A stretch of DNA of 64,000 nt from SZUA-100 sp965248135 (GTDB taxonomy: Bacteria > Pseudomonadota > Alphaproteobacteria > Rhizobiales > Rhizobiaceae). The position numbers and the translations under genes were made by a program. The number at the start of each line of letters is the position of its first letter. The first letter of the stretch is position 1. The stretch is taken from NCBI GenBank assembly GCA_965248135.1, contig CBDFIN010000012.1, positions 372,001 to 436,000 on the forward strand. The letters run 5' to 3'. Below are positions 24,161 through 33,683 of the stretch, in pieces. The notes under the pieces were generated by a model. That model was not told the origin of the DNA. It was given only the letters and a program-made list of their open reading frames with translations, and searched no databases.

Positions 24161-24969
24161 GCGATATCTTAAAGAAAATTGAAGGGTATAAGCGCCAGGA
24201 GATCGCGGCGGCCGAGGCGGCCTTACCCCTTGGCGAAATTAAAGCGCGGGTTGCAGATTGCAGCGCGACGCGCGGATTTGCTGCTGCATTGCAGCGAAAA
24301 CATGGCGAAGGCCAGTATGGGTTGATTGCCGAGATCAAAAAGGCCAGCCCGTCCAAAGGACTGATCCGAGAGGATTTTGATCCGCCCTCGCTTGCCAGGG
24401 CCTATCAGAGCGGCGGGGCGGCCTGTCTTTCGGTTCTGACAGACACGCCTTCCTTTCAGGGTGCGCCGGAATTTTTGACCAATGCCAGAAATGCCACCGC
24501 CCTGCCCTGTCTGCGCAAGGATTTCATGTTCACCCCCTATCAGGTGTGGCAAGCCCGTTATTGGGGCGCCGACTGTATCCTGATCATCATGGCTGCGGTC
24601 AATGATGCGGAGGCGATGGCGCTTGAGGAGGTGGCCATCAATCTCGACATGGACGTGCTGATCGAGGTACATGACGAAGAAGACCTTGAACGGGCACTCA
24701 AACTTTCCTCGCCATTGATGGGCATTAACAACCGCAATCTCAAGACATTTGAAACCAGCTTGACCAACTCGGAAAGACTGGCAACAATGGTTCCCGACGA
24801 CCGGCTGCTGGTCAGTGAATCGGGCCTGTTTACCCCTGATGATCTGGCCCGCATGAGCCGTGCCGGCATCACCACATTCCTGATCGGTGAGAGCCTGATG
24901 CGGCAAAATGATGTCGCCAAAGCTACCGCAAATCTGCTAGCGCGCAGCAGCAGCGAAACGGCGGCCTGA
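24157..24969 (+). CDS. trpC: Indole-3-glycerol phosphate synthase
   Basis: 270 residues, stand-alone (not fused to TrpF). Ring closure of carboxyphenylamino-deoxyribulose phosphate to indole-3-glycerol phosphate in a TIM barrel. Family motifs: AEIKKASPSKGLIREDFDP, LSVLTDTPSFQGAPEFL, LRKDFMFTPYQVWQARYWGADCILII, EVHDEEDLERAL, GINNRNLKTFE and SESGLFTPDD. The catalytic Lys of KKASPSKG and KDF and the Glu of IEVHDE are present. The stop is directly followed by the moaC ATG with no gap. Confidence 0.97.
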   Translation: MSDILKKIEGYKRQEIAAAEAALPLGEIKARVADCSATRGFAAALQRKHGEGQYGLIAEIKKASPSKGLIREDFDPPSLARAYQSGGAACLSVLTDTPSFQGAPEFLTNARNATALPCLRKDFMFTPYQVWQARYWGADCILIIMAAVNDAEAMALEEVAINLDMDVLIEVHDEEDLERALKLSSPLMGINNRNLKTFETSLTNSERLATMVPDDRLLVSESGLFTPDDLARMSRAGITTFLIGESLMRQNDVAKATANLLARSSSETAA

Positions 24970-25452
24970 ATGAGCGGCAAACTCACGCATCTCGACGAAA
25001 CCGGTGCCGCCAACATGGTAGATGTCGGCGACAAGGCCAGTTCGCCACGCGAAGCGGTCGCCACCGGCTTTGTCAAAATGAAGGCGCAAACTCTTTCGAT
25101 GATCCTTTCCGGCGATGCCAAGAAGGGTGATGTTGTCGGCACGGCGCGCATTGCCGGCATCATGGCAGCCAAACGCACCCACGAACTGATCCCGCTTTGC
25201 CACCCATTGGCGCTCACATCAGTAAAAGTGGATATTAATGTCGACGAGGTGCTGCCAGGCTTGCAGATCACCGCTACTGCCCGCGTCGGCGGCCAGACCG
25301 GTGTTGAAATGGAGGCGTTGACTGCCGTCAGCATCGCTTGCCTTACCGTCTATGACATGGCCAAAGCCGTCGACCGCGGCATGGAAATTGGCGCCATTCA
25401 CCTGATCAAAAAATCAGGCGGAAAATCAGGAACTTGGGTAGCTGGCGCTTGA
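24970..25452 (+). CDS. moaC: Cyclic pyranopterin monophosphate synthase
   Basis: 160 residues. Works after MoaA in the first step of molybdenum-cofactor synthesis. Motifs LTHLDETGAANMVDVGDK, GTARIAGIMAAKRTHELIPLCHPL and TGVEMEALTAVSIACLTVYDMAKAVDRGM are canonical. It starts immediately after the trpC stop, so expression is tied to the trp genes. moeA follows after 49 bases. Confidence 0.96.
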   Translation: MSGKLTHLDETGAANMVDVGDKASSPREAVATGFVKMKAQTLSMILSGDAKKGDVVGTARIAGIMAAKRTHELIPLCHPLALTSVKVDINVDEVLPGLQITATARVGGQTGVEMEALTAVSIACLTVYDMAKAVDRGMEIGAIHLIKKSGGKSGTWVAGA

Positions 25453-25501
25453 CGCTGCTGAACGGCGTAGCTTTCAGAAATTAGAGGAAAAACGACAGGC
25501 C

Positions 25502-26725
25502 ATGCCCCTACTTCCCGTTGACGAGGCGCTTGCCACCATTCTTGCTGGTGCAACCGCCCTGCCCTCAGAAATTGTTTCCCTTCACCAGTCGGCCGACCGG
25601 ATATTGGCAAATGACCTTGCGGCCAAAAGAACCCAGCCACCTTTTGCCGCCTCGGCCATGGATGGCTATGCCGTTCGCCATGATGATCTTGGCTCTGTGT
25701 CAACCGAATTGACCGTGGTTGGAAGCGCCGGTGCGGGGCACCCCTATGATGGGGCAATCGGCCAGGGCGAGTGTATTCGCATTTTTACCGGCGCGCCGGT
25801 GCCGGACGATGCGGACACGATCATCATTCAGGAGGATACCGACCGTGACAGCGAAAGCGCGCCGGTTGTAACCATTTTGCAAGCGGCAAAAAAAGGCGCT
25901 TATGTTCGCCCGGCCGGCCTTGATTTTCAAACCGGTGAAACATTGCTGGTTCAAGGCAGGGCGCTCGACCCGGCTGCACTGTCGCTGGCCGCCGCGATGA
26001 ATCACGCTAAAGTTTCGGTGGTGCGGCGACCAAGGGTGGCAATTGTCGCGACCGGCGATGAGCTGCTGCCGCCGGGTTCCAGGGTTGGCGCCGGGCAGAT
26101 TATTGCCTCCAATGCCTATGGTGTCGCCGCGCTGGTGCAAAAACATGGTGGCGAGGCGATTGATCTGGGCATTGTGCGCGACACCGATGCGGCCCATAAA
26201 ATGGCCTTTGAAGAAGCAATAAAGCAACAGGCCGATGTTCTGGTGACCCTTGGCGGGGCTTCGGTTGGTGAACATGATCTGGTGCAAAAGGTGCTTTTGG
26301 CCATGGGTGCTGAAATCGGCTTCTGGCGCATCGCCATGCGGCCTGGAAAGCCACTACTGTTTGGAACTTTGCCTTCGGGCGAAGGTGCCATGCGTTTTTT
26401 GGGATTGCCGGGAAATCCGGTATCAAGCCTGGTTTGTTCGTTGATTTTTTTGCAACCGCTCATCACCACACTGGCAGGTCGGGCATATGATGCGGCGACA
26501 CAGACCTGCATCCTTGGCCGCGATCTGAAGGCGAATGACCGCCGGCAGGACTATTTGCGCGCCAGCCTTTCAACCAATGATGCCGGGCGAACCACCGCGA
26601 CAGCCTTTGATCTGCAGGACAGTTCGGTGCTATCGCTTATGGCGCGCGCCGATTGTTTGATCATCCGCCCGCCCAATGCACCCGCTGCCGTGGCCGGAGA
26701 CTGCTGCAATATCTTGCGGGTTTAG
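25502..26725 (+). CDS. moeA: Molybdopterin molybdotransferase
   Basis: 407 residues. Inserts molybdate into adenylylated molybdopterin. Motifs: PPFAASAMDGYAVRHDD, FTGAPVPDDADTIIIQEDT, AIVATGDELLPPG, and the TLGGASVGEHDLVQ variant of TSGGVSxGxxD common in alphaproteobacteria. MRPGKPLLFG and LGLPGNPVSSLV also fit. The C-terminal domain IV is present. Its stop (26723-26725) overlaps the stop of lolD on the other strand by 4 bases, so the two operons converge tail to tail with no room for a terminator. Confidence 0.96.
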   Translation: MPLLPVDEALATILAGATALPSEIVSLHQSADRILANDLAAKRTQPPFAASAMDGYAVRHDDLGSVSTELTVVGSAGAGHPYDGAIGQGECIRIFTGAPVPDDADTIIIQEDTDRDSESAPVVTILQAAKKGAYVRPAGLDFQTGETLLVQGRALDPAALSLAAAMNHAKVSVVRRPRVAIVATGDELLPPGSRVGAGQIIASNAYGVAALVQKHGGEAIDLGIVRDTDAAHKMAFEEAIKQQADVLVTLGGASVGEHDLVQKVLLAMGAEIGFWRIAMRPGKPLLFGTLPSGEGAMRFLGLPGNPVSSLVCSLIFLQPLITTLAGRAYDAATQTCILGRDLKANDRRQDYLRASLSTNDAGRTTATAFDLQDSSVLSLMARADCLIIRPPNAPAAVAGDCCNILRV

Positions 26726-27420
26726 CCTATTTCCATCGGAATGATTTTGCCGTCTTTGATGGTCACAGTGCGGTCCATTTGGGCTGCCAACGCATGGTTA
26801 TGCGTGGCAATCAGCGCGGCAAGACCTGAAGCACGGACAAGACCGGTCAGCGCTTTAAACACATAGTCCGCCGTTTCAGGATCGAGATTTCCTGTCGGCT
26901 CGTCGGCAAGCAGCAATTTGGGTCCATTGGCAACAGCCCGTGCGATGGCGACCCGCTGTTGTTCCCCGCCTGAAAGCTCGGCCGGGCGATGGCTTGCCCG
27001 TTGGCCGATGCGCAAATAATCGAGTAACTCGGCCGCGCGTTTATTTGCCTCCGCCTTGGCTAGACCCGCAATCATCTGTGGAACAACGACATTTTCAAGG
27101 GCGGTAAATTCCGGCAACAAATGATGAAACTGGTAGATAAAACCGATATCGACCCTTCTGGTGCGGGTGCGTTCGTCGTCGTTCATCTGGCCACAGGCCT
27201 TTTCGCCGATATAGACCTCACCGCCCGAGGGCTTTTCCAGCAGTCCCGCAAGGTGCAGCAGAGTGGACTTTCCAGCCCCCGAAGGCGCTACTAACGCCAC
27301 AAGTTCACCGGCATGCACCGCAAGTTCCGCACCGCTCAACACCTCGAGTATATGGTCTCCTGAACCATATTGCTGACAGGCACCCTCAAGCCGCAATATT
27401 GGCGCATCTTTCTCACTCAT
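26722..27420 (-). CDS. lolD: Lipoprotein-releasing ABC transporter ATP-binding protein
   Basis: 232 residues. Powers release of outer-membrane lipoproteins from the inner membrane to LolA. Walker A APSGAGKST, Q-loop FIYQFHHLLPEFTALENV, signature LSGGEQQRVAIARA, Walker B LLLADEPTGNLD, switch His in ATHNHALA. The QFHHLLPEF segment is characteristic of LolD among MacB-like ATPases. It overlaps the 3' end of lolC by 8 bases. Confidence 0.94.
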   Translation of the reverse strand: MSEKDAPILRLEGACQQYGSGDHILEVLSGAELAVHAGELVALVAPSGAGKSTLLHLAGLLEKPSGGEVYIGEKACGQMNDDERTRTRRVDIGFIYQFHHLLPEFTALENVVVPQMIAGLAKAEANKRAAELLDYLRIGQRASHRPAELSGGEQQRVAIARAVANGPKLLLADEPTGNLDPETADYVFKALTGLVRASGLAALIATHNHALAAQMDRTVTIKDGKIIPMEIG

Positions 27421-28717
27421 AGCGCAACGCCTCTACCGGATCGAGCCGGGCCGCACGCCAGGCTGGAAACAAGGTCGCCAGCAACGAGAGTGCCAGTGCC
27501 ATAATTACCACCACGGTGGTCTCGCGAAGGTCCATGTCGGCGGGCAACTGACTGAGGAAATAAAGTTCCGGATTAAAAAGAGCAACGCCGCTCAACCAGG
27601 AGAAGAATTGGCGGATATTTTCCACATTCAGACAGACAACCACGCCCAGGATCACACCGGCAATGGTGCCGACCACGCCAATCGCCGCACCGGTGATAAA
27701 GAATATCCGCATCACCGCGCCGCGTGTAGCGCCCATGGTGCGCAAGATGGCGATATCACGGCCTTTGTCCTTAACCAACATGAACAGGCCGGAAATAATG
27801 TTCAGTGCCGCCACCAGCACAATCAATGTCAAGATCATGAACATCACATTGCGCTCAACCTCGAGCGCCGAAAAGAACGTTACATTGAATTCACGCCAGT
27901 CGACCAACTGCATCTGCCGCTCACCGGCAATTTCGACAGCGTCGCGCAGGGTGCCCACTTTGTCCGGGTCATCGACATAGACCTCAATGAGGCTCGCCCT
28001 TTCTTCACTGTTAAAGTAAAGCTGTGCCTCCGCCATCGGCATATAGATATAGGCGGCATCAAACTCCGACATGCCAATCTTGAAAATTGCGGTAACCGGA
28101 TAGGATTTCACCCGCGGCGTAACCCCGAGAGGGGTTATGTTGCCTTCTGGTGATATCAAGGTGATACGGTCCCCAAGAGCAAGGCCAAGGTTTTCGACCA
28201 GTCCGATACCAACGGCAACACCACCGCCATCATCAAATCCCTGAAGCGAGCCCAGCAATACGTTCTTCGATACCGCTGTGATCTTCGCCAGGTCTTTCCC
28301 ACGCACGCCGTGCACCCGCGCACCCGTGCCGCCTTTACCCCCAGAGGCCAGCACCTGGCCTTGCACCAGCGGCACCGCATAGGCGACACCGTCAACACCC
28401 TCAATGCGCTTTGCGACCTGTGAATAATCGGTCAGTTCCGATCCGATCGGGTGGACAATCAGGTGGCCGTTGATGCCCAGAATGCGATCAAGCAATTCAC
28501 CGCGAAAGCCGTTCATCACCGCCATAACGATAATCAGTGTCGCGACGCCCAGCATAATACCGACGAAAGAAAACCCGGCAATTATCGAAATGAAAGTTTC
28601 TTTGCGCCGCGCCCGCAAATAGCGCAACGACACCATCCATTCGAACGGAGAAAAAGGTGTTGTGCTGTGCTTTGGCATACTGACTGGCGGGATTTGGGGA
28701 TTCTCGATTACGTCCAT
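27413..28717 (-). CDS. lolC: Lipoprotein-releasing ABC transporter permease (LolC/E type)
   Basis: 434 residues. Four membrane spans: one near the N-terminus (FISIIAGFSFVGIMLGVATLIIVMAVMNGFR) and three after residue ~290. A periplasmic MacB-like domain of about 220 residues lies between. The start PFSPFEWMVSLRYLRARRKETF is typical. Alphaproteobacteria often have one homodimeric LolC/E (LolF-like), so the symbol is by family. The ATG overlaps the proS stop (TAATG at 28717) and its end overlaps lolD, so proS-lolC-lolD form one coupled operon. Confidence 0.92.
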   Translation of the reverse strand: MDVIENPQIPPVSMPKHSTTPFSPFEWMVSLRYLRARRKETFISIIAGFSFVGIMLGVATLIIVMAVMNGFRGELLDRILGINGHLIVHPIGSELTDYSQVAKRIEGVDGVAYAVPLVQGQVLASGGKGGTGARVHGVRGKDLAKITAVSKNVLLGSLQGFDDGGGVAVGIGLVENLGLALGDRITLISPEGNITPLGVTPRVKSYPVTAIFKIGMSEFDAAYIYMPMAEAQLYFNSEERASLIEVYVDDPDKVGTLRDAVEIAGERQMQLVDWREFNVTFFSALEVERNVMFMILTLIVLVAALNIISGLFMLVKDKGRDIAILRTMGATRGAVMRIFFITGAAIGVVGTIAGVILGVVVCLNVENIRQFFSWLSGVALFNPELYFLSQLPADMDLRETTVVVIMALALSLLATLFPAWRAARLDPVEALRYE

Positions 28718-30051
28718 TACCGGGTGCCCGCTCCGCCTAAATGGTCAGCCACAGCATCCAAAGACATGTTGAGCCGCTCTCCGCTTGCCCGCATTTTCAC
28801 TTCAACCTGTCCATTTGCCAGTCCCCGCGGGCCGACAATCACCTGCACAGGCAAGCCGATGAGATCCATACGGGCAAACTTGCCGCCCGCTCGTTGGTCG
28901 GTATCATCGTAAAGCACGTCAAGTCCGGCATTTTCAAGACGCTGGTAAAGCGTCGTGCAAGCCTCATCGGTTGCCGCGTCACCCGATTTGAGGTTGACCA
29001 GGCCAATATCAAACGGAGCGACCGAGGAAGGCCAAATGATGCCGTTTTCGTCATGACTTGCTTCGATTATCGCACCAACCAACCGGCTTGGGCCGATACC
29101 GTATGAACCCATATGCACCGGTCGTTCGACCCCGTCAGGTCCGGCAACCTTGGCTCCCATGGCTTCGGAATATTTGGTGCCGAAGTGGAATATGTGGCCA
29201 ACCTCGATGCCGCGCGCGGCCAAGCGATCACCTGCTGCAACTTTTTGCCATTCTGTCTCATCATGCATTTCATCGGTTGCAGCATATGCTGCAGTCCATG
29301 AGGAAACTATCGAGCGCAGTTCTTCCTCATCGTCGAAATTCACATCCTCCGGCGGTATGGGAAGATCAAGATAGTTCTTATGACAAAACACTCCGCTCTC
29401 GCCCGTATCGGCAAGAATGAGAAATTCATGGCTCATATCGCCGCCTATCGGTCCGGTCTCGGCCCGCATCGGGATCGCCTTGATACCCAGACGGTCAAAT
29501 GTGCGCAGGTAAGAAACGAACATGCGATTATATGCCACCCGTGCCCGTTCGGCATCGAGATCAAAGGAATAGGCATCTTTCATCAAGAATTCGCGGCATC
29601 GCATAACCCCGAAACGCGGCCTGACCTCATCGCGAAATTTCCACTGGATATGATAGAGATTAAGCGGCAGATCCTTATAGGATCGCACATAGCCACGGAA
29701 AATGTCCGTCACCATCTCCTCATTGGTGGGGCCATAGAGCATGTCGCGCTCGTGGCGATCGGTAATACGCAGCATTTCCTTGCCATAGGCATCATAGCGG
29801 TCGCTTTCGCGCCACAGATCAGCCGACTGGATCGTTGGCATCAATATCTCGATTGCGCCGGCGCGATTTTGTTCCTCACGCACGATACTCTCGATTTTAC
29901 GCAACACCTTAAGGCCAAGCGGCAGCCACGAATAGATACCCGCCGACTGCTGGCGAATTAGTCCCGCCCGCAACATCAAACGGTGCGAGACAATCTCTGC
30001 TTCTTTAGGCGTTTCTTTCAAGTTGGGGAGAAAATATTTTGATAGATACAT
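28717..30051 (-). CDS. proS: Prolyl-tRNA synthetase (short alphaproteobacterial type)
   Basis: 444 residues from the ATG at 30051 (MYLSKYFLPNLKETPKEAE). Class II synthetase: motif 2 region NLYHIQWKFRDEVRPRFGVMRCREF, motif 3 GSYGIGPSRLVGAIIE, and a C-terminal anticodon-binding domain. The editing (INS) insertion seen in the ~570-residue bacterial form is missing, as is normal for alphaproteobacteria, which use a separate YbaK-like or ProXp editing protein. First gene of proS-lolC-lolD. Nothing recognisable lies in the roughly 280 bases upstream, apart from what must be its promoter. Confidence 0.95.
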   Translation of the reverse strand: MYLSKYFLPNLKETPKEAEIVSHRLMLRAGLIRQQSAGIYSWLPLGLKVLRKIESIVREEQNRAGAIEILMPTIQSADLWRESDRYDAYGKEMLRITDRHERDMLYGPTNEEMVTDIFRGYVRSYKDLPLNLYHIQWKFRDEVRPRFGVMRCREFLMKDAYSFDLDAERARVAYNRMFVSYLRTFDRLGIKAIPMRAETGPIGGDMSHEFLILADTGESGVFCHKNYLDLPIPPEDVNFDDEEELRSIVSSWTAAYAATDEMHDETEWQKVAAGDRLAARGIEVGHIFHFGTKYSEAMGAKVAGPDGVERPVHMGSYGIGPSRLVGAIIEASHDENGIIWPSSVAPFDIGLVNLKSGDAATDEACTTLYQRLENAGLDVLYDDTDQRAGGKFARMDLIGLPVQVIVGPRGLANGQVEVKMRASGERLNMSLDAVADHLGGAGTR

Positions 30052-30334
30052 CGACTTCGAACCTGATTTTGGTCTGCTTAGAATCACCGAAAAAGATCAT
30101 AGATGGACCGGGTTCACAATGACACAGAAGATAAAATCGGCACCTTTGACACCGTTTAGCCTCCCGCAGTCAAAGGGCTTATATAGGGCACTGAGATATT
30201 ATTGTGAATTAAATTTCCTTTGTGATGAAGCGTGGTCCTTTGAAAAGTCCCATTTTGTGGATTAATCGACTAAATTCAATGCAATTTGCAAAAAAATCGA
30301 AAAATTTGATGACAGTTTACGATGTGCAGTTTAA

Positions 30335-30505
30335 ACTCCGTGCAAAACAAGGGACAGTCAATGTTCCGGATTTCGTGGTCTATGTCTTGGGAGGATAAGG
30401 TCGAGGCGAATTTTCGCTGCGGCAGTTTAACGGATGAAATTCGTTAAGTTGAACAGGCCTTTGGGCGCGGAACTTTGATTGCAGGGCGTTTGCCCTGTTT
30501 TTTTT
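30335..30505 (+). ncRNA. Candidate small RNA in the proS-kinase gap
   Basis: A strong terminator at 30482-30505 on the plus strand follows no gene, so something short must be transcribed here. A plausible promoter is TTGATG (about 30306) with a 17-base spacer to GTTTAA (about 30329), predicting a ~165-base RNA. Inside are small hairpins: GCGAA/TTCGC (30406-30417) and TTAACG/CGTTAA (30427-30447), then the terminator stem. No conserved protein is encoded. I do not recognise the family: no SRP, 6S or tmRNA hallmark was seen. The rest of the 722-base gap (30052-30773) appears empty. Confidence 0.4.
30482..30505 (+). terminator. Rho-independent terminator
   Basis: CAGGGC (30482-30487), loop GTTT, GCCCTG (30492-30497), then eight T. 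A perfect stem and long T-run on the plus strand only. Both neighbouring genes are on the minus strand, so it ends neither of them. Confidence 0.85.
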
Positions 30506-30773
30506 GTCGCACACGAATGACCAAATTGAGCGGAGTTTGTCTTGATGTAGCCAAGAGCCTCCTCTGAAAGCCATTTCCAATAATGGTGATTGTTTTCAGT
30601 TTGTCGGTCTGGCGAGCGGTGCTGGTGTGTAACCAGTGAAGTTGGACTTCCAAAATCGCTGTCACATAGCGACCCATGCGCATCAGACCAGCTTGCAACG
30701 ACTTTCGGTGGGCAGCGGTTCGTATTGCGCGCCACATAAAGATGACATTTTTACGAGATTTATGAAGCGCGTA

Positions 30774-33683
30774 TCAGCCAGCTTTGGCATAGTTCCGCAA
30801 GGTGACTTCGGTCTGCTTGCCGACGCTTTCGATATGATCGGCCAGATCCAGCGCTTTCTTTTCATCGTGTCTCATGCATGCTGCTTCCAGTTCGAACACC
30901 AACTCCCGCAATCGAAGTGCGCCAAAAGTTGCAGCACTCGAACAAAGGGCGTGCGCGTGGTGTTTCAAATCGTCCATGTCTTTGGCATTCGCTGCAACCG
31001 CGATGCTGTTATAACGGTCGCGCGCGTTGGCAATAAAGTCGTCAATCAGTATTGGTACCAGCTCCGGATCGGTGTCCTCACCGAGTTGAACAAGTATGGA
31101 ATGATCCAGTAAAGGCTCTTCGGCAAGCAAATCACGGTCGAAAGCCGCGATATCCTCTGCTGCATGAGGCACAGCCGCAGGGGTTGGCGCCGCGGCTTCA
31201 ACATCTGCCGATTGGCTTGAATGATCGAGTTGCGACACTGGTGGTTCGGCAGCCGCCGCGTTAGCGACAACGGCGTCATTTGCCTCTTTCGCCGGTTGCT
31301 CTTCACTGTCGCCCGCCACCCATTTGCCAACAATGCCTAGCAGTTTGATTTTATCGATCGGCTTGGTGGCATAATCATCCATCCCCTGTGTCAAGCCGGC
31401 CATTTGCTCTTTGCTCATGGCATGTGCGGTAAGCGCGATGATCGGAATTGCCGCCGCCCGTCCCGGCAATTTACGGATCTCGGCGGTTGCGGCCGTGCCG
31501 TCCATGATCGGCATGCCGATATCCATGAGCACCGCATCATATTCCGTTTCCTGCACCGCTTTGACAGCCTGCAACCCGTCTGTGACGACATCCAGTTCAT
31601 AGCCGGCCCGCTCAAGCATGGCGCGTGCGACCATCGCATTGGTTGAGTTATCTTCCGCCATCAGCAGCCGGTGTTTGCTGCCATCGGCCTTGCGGGGCGC
31701 AAGCAAGGGCATAATAGCTTCCTGCTTTGCCGGAATTTCGGCTTGTGAAACCTCCAAATCGACGTTGAACCAGAAGGTACTACCACCAAGATCATTGGAT
31801 TTCACGCCGATCTCGCCACCCATCGCTTCGACGATCTGCCGGCTGATCGCCAGACCCAAACCCGTTCCTCCATCTTTGTGCTGATAGTTGGGGTTCACTG
31901 TCTTGAAGCGTTCGAAAACTTCATCAAGCTTGGCCTCGGGAATGCCAATACCGGTGTCTACCACATAAAATGAAAGTCGGGAGCGACCGTCTACTGGTTC
32001 GCCAATTTCGGTCCTGATGGTTACAAAGCCCTCTTCGGTGAATTTCAAGGCATTGCCGGCCAGATTGATCAAAACCTGTCGCATACGTTCGGTGTCACCT
32101 TTGACATTAATTGAATGATCACCGTCGAATTTTGTGTTGATTTTCAACCCCTTCTTTATCGCTACAGGGGAAAGAATATCAACAATGCCCTTGACCAGAG
32201 AACTGGGGTTAAGATCGACAACCTCCAGTTCCATATGGCCTTCTTCGAATTTTGAGTAGTCGAGTATGTCGTTAATTATACGCAACAGACCGTGGCCTGA
32301 ATCGACCCCGGTATCGACGAGTTCGCTCTGCTCGGCATCCAGTTCGGAATCCTTCAACAGGCTGAGAATACCCAAAACACCGTTTAACGGCGTGCGAATT
32401 TCATGGCTCATCATGGCGACGAAATTGGTTTGCGCCCGGGTTGCCGCCTCGGCCTGTTCCTTGGCTTCAATCAGTGCATTCTCGGCCGCTTTTTGCTCCG
32501 AAATATCGCGGGCAAATCCGATGACGAGCGGGCCATCATCACTGTCGGCGACCTGGATCGACAGTTCCATTATAAATTCACTGCCATCGGCCCGCAGTCC
32601 CGGCACCTCGATACGCTGGCCAATAATATCGCTGATACCGCTTTCGGCAAAACGGCGTAGACCGTTTATGTGTTTTTCACGATGCTTATGGGGAACCAGA
32701 AGGTAGGCAAGCTCCTTGCCGAGAATATCGCTGCGGCGGTATCCGAATTGAACTTCGGCGGCGGGATTGAAATCAAGAATGTTGCCCTTAACATCAATAA
32801 TGATAATCGAATCACTTGCTGCATCAATGGTCTTTCGGGTTAGTTCCTCGCTTTTGCGCAGCGAGATTTCCCGTTCCTTGAGTTCGGTTATGTCGATGCG
32901 GAAACCAACGGTATAGCCGTTCGGGGTGACGCGCTCGATGATGCGCACCCAACTACCGTTATCAAGCAATTGTTCCACGGCTCCCGAGGGATTTCGATGC
33001 TGGTGCAGCCGCTCGGCAATCCACTCCTCCTCGCGTCCGATTGCATCGCTATACTGGCCCCGCTCCAGTCCCTTGCGTATCAGGTCCTCAAATTGTATGC
33101 CCGGCACCATGAAGTCGGCACTTTGCTTGTAGATTTCCCTATAGCGGTCGTTAAACAACAGCAATCTATCGTTTTCGTCGTAAAGCGCAAAGCCATCGGG
33201 CAAAACCCCGATCGCGTCGATCAATCGGCTTTCCGCATCACGGGCTTCACGCTCGGCGAGTTTTTGGTAGGATATATCACGCACAACTCCGGTGAAGCGG
33301 CGCTCTCCTGCAAGCCACATCTCGGAAACGGCGAGGTCTATGGGAAATTCACGCCCGGAGCTGTGCCTTGCCATCACCTCTCGGCGCTGGCCAATAATCT
33401 TGGCGTTGCCGGAAAGCAGATAATTTTGGATGTAGCCATCGTGTTTGGCGGTATAATCAGCACCGGTCAGGATCGATACATTCCGGCCAATCAACTCGTC
33501 ATGGCTGTAGCCGAACATCTTGGAAACGGCCGGATTGACATCGAAGATAATACCGAGGTCGTCGATAGAAATGACGCCGTCGACGACCGTTTCGAAGATC
33601 GCACGAAAACGCATCTCACTGTCGAGCACTTTTGCCTTAAGGCTCTCGATTTCGTTCATATTCTCGGTTTCGTTCACCGGCAT
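30774..33683 (-). CDS. Hybrid sensor histidine kinase: PAS-PAS-PAS-kinase-receiver-Hpt
   Basis: 969 residues, no clear membrane span, so probably a cytoplasmic sensor. Three PAS domains (about 25-145, 152-275, 282-400; the middle one PAS-7-like). Dimerisation helix with phospho-His 427 in MMSHEIRTPLNG. ATPase boxes INLAGNALKF, VVDTGIGIP and GGTGLGLAIS. Receiver about 671-790 with Asp721 (LMDIGMP) and Lys774 (ATKP). A Pro/Ala-rich linker leads to the Hpt domain about 855-965 with His911 in HAHALCSSAATFGA. It is the last gene of the minus-strand run alg44-alg8-algD-RTX-kinase. A terminal Hpt can pass phosphate to another receiver; the intact receiver insert in AlgD and the NtrC-type regulator are candidates. 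The signal is unknown. Confidence 0.92.
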   Translation of the reverse strand: MPVNETENMNEIESLKAKVLDSEMRFRAIFETVVDGVISIDDLGIIFDVNPAVSKMFGYSHDELIGRNVSILTGADYTAKHDGYIQNYLLSGNAKIIGQRREVMARHSSGREFPIDLAVSEMWLAGERRFTGVVRDISYQKLAEREARDAESRLIDAIGVLPDGFALYDENDRLLLFNDRYREIYKQSADFMVPGIQFEDLIRKGLERGQYSDAIGREEEWIAERLHQHRNPSGAVEQLLDNGSWVRIIERVTPNGYTVGFRIDITELKEREISLRKSEELTRKTIDAASDSIIIIDVKGNILDFNPAAEVQFGYRRSDILGKELAYLLVPHKHREKHINGLRRFAESGISDIIGQRIEVPGLRADGSEFIMELSIQVADSDDGPLVIGFARDISEQKAAENALIEAKEQAEAATRAQTNFVAMMSHEIRTPLNGVLGILSLLKDSELDAEQSELVDTGVDSGHGLLRIINDILDYSKFEEGHMELEVVDLNPSSLVKGIVDILSPVAIKKGLKINTKFDGDHSINVKGDTERMRQVLINLAGNALKFTEEGFVTIRTEIGEPVDGRSRLSFYVVDTGIGIPEAKLDEVFERFKTVNPNYQHKDGGTGLGLAISRQIVEAMGGEIGVKSNDLGGSTFWFNVDLEVSQAEIPAKQEAIMPLLAPRKADGSKHRLLMAEDNSTNAMVARAMLERAGYELDVVTDGLQAVKAVQETEYDAVLMDIGMPIMDGTAATAEIRKLPGRAAAIPIIALTAHAMSKEQMAGLTQGMDDYATKPIDKIKLLGIVGKWVAGDSEEQPAKEANDAVVANAAAAEPPVSQLDHSSQSADVEAAAPTPAAVPHAAEDIAAFDRDLLAEEPLLDHSILVQLGEDTDPELVPILIDDFIANARDRYNSIAVAANAKDMDDLKHHAHALCSSAATFGALRLRELVFELEAACMRHDEKKALDLADHIESVGKQTEVTLRNYAKAG

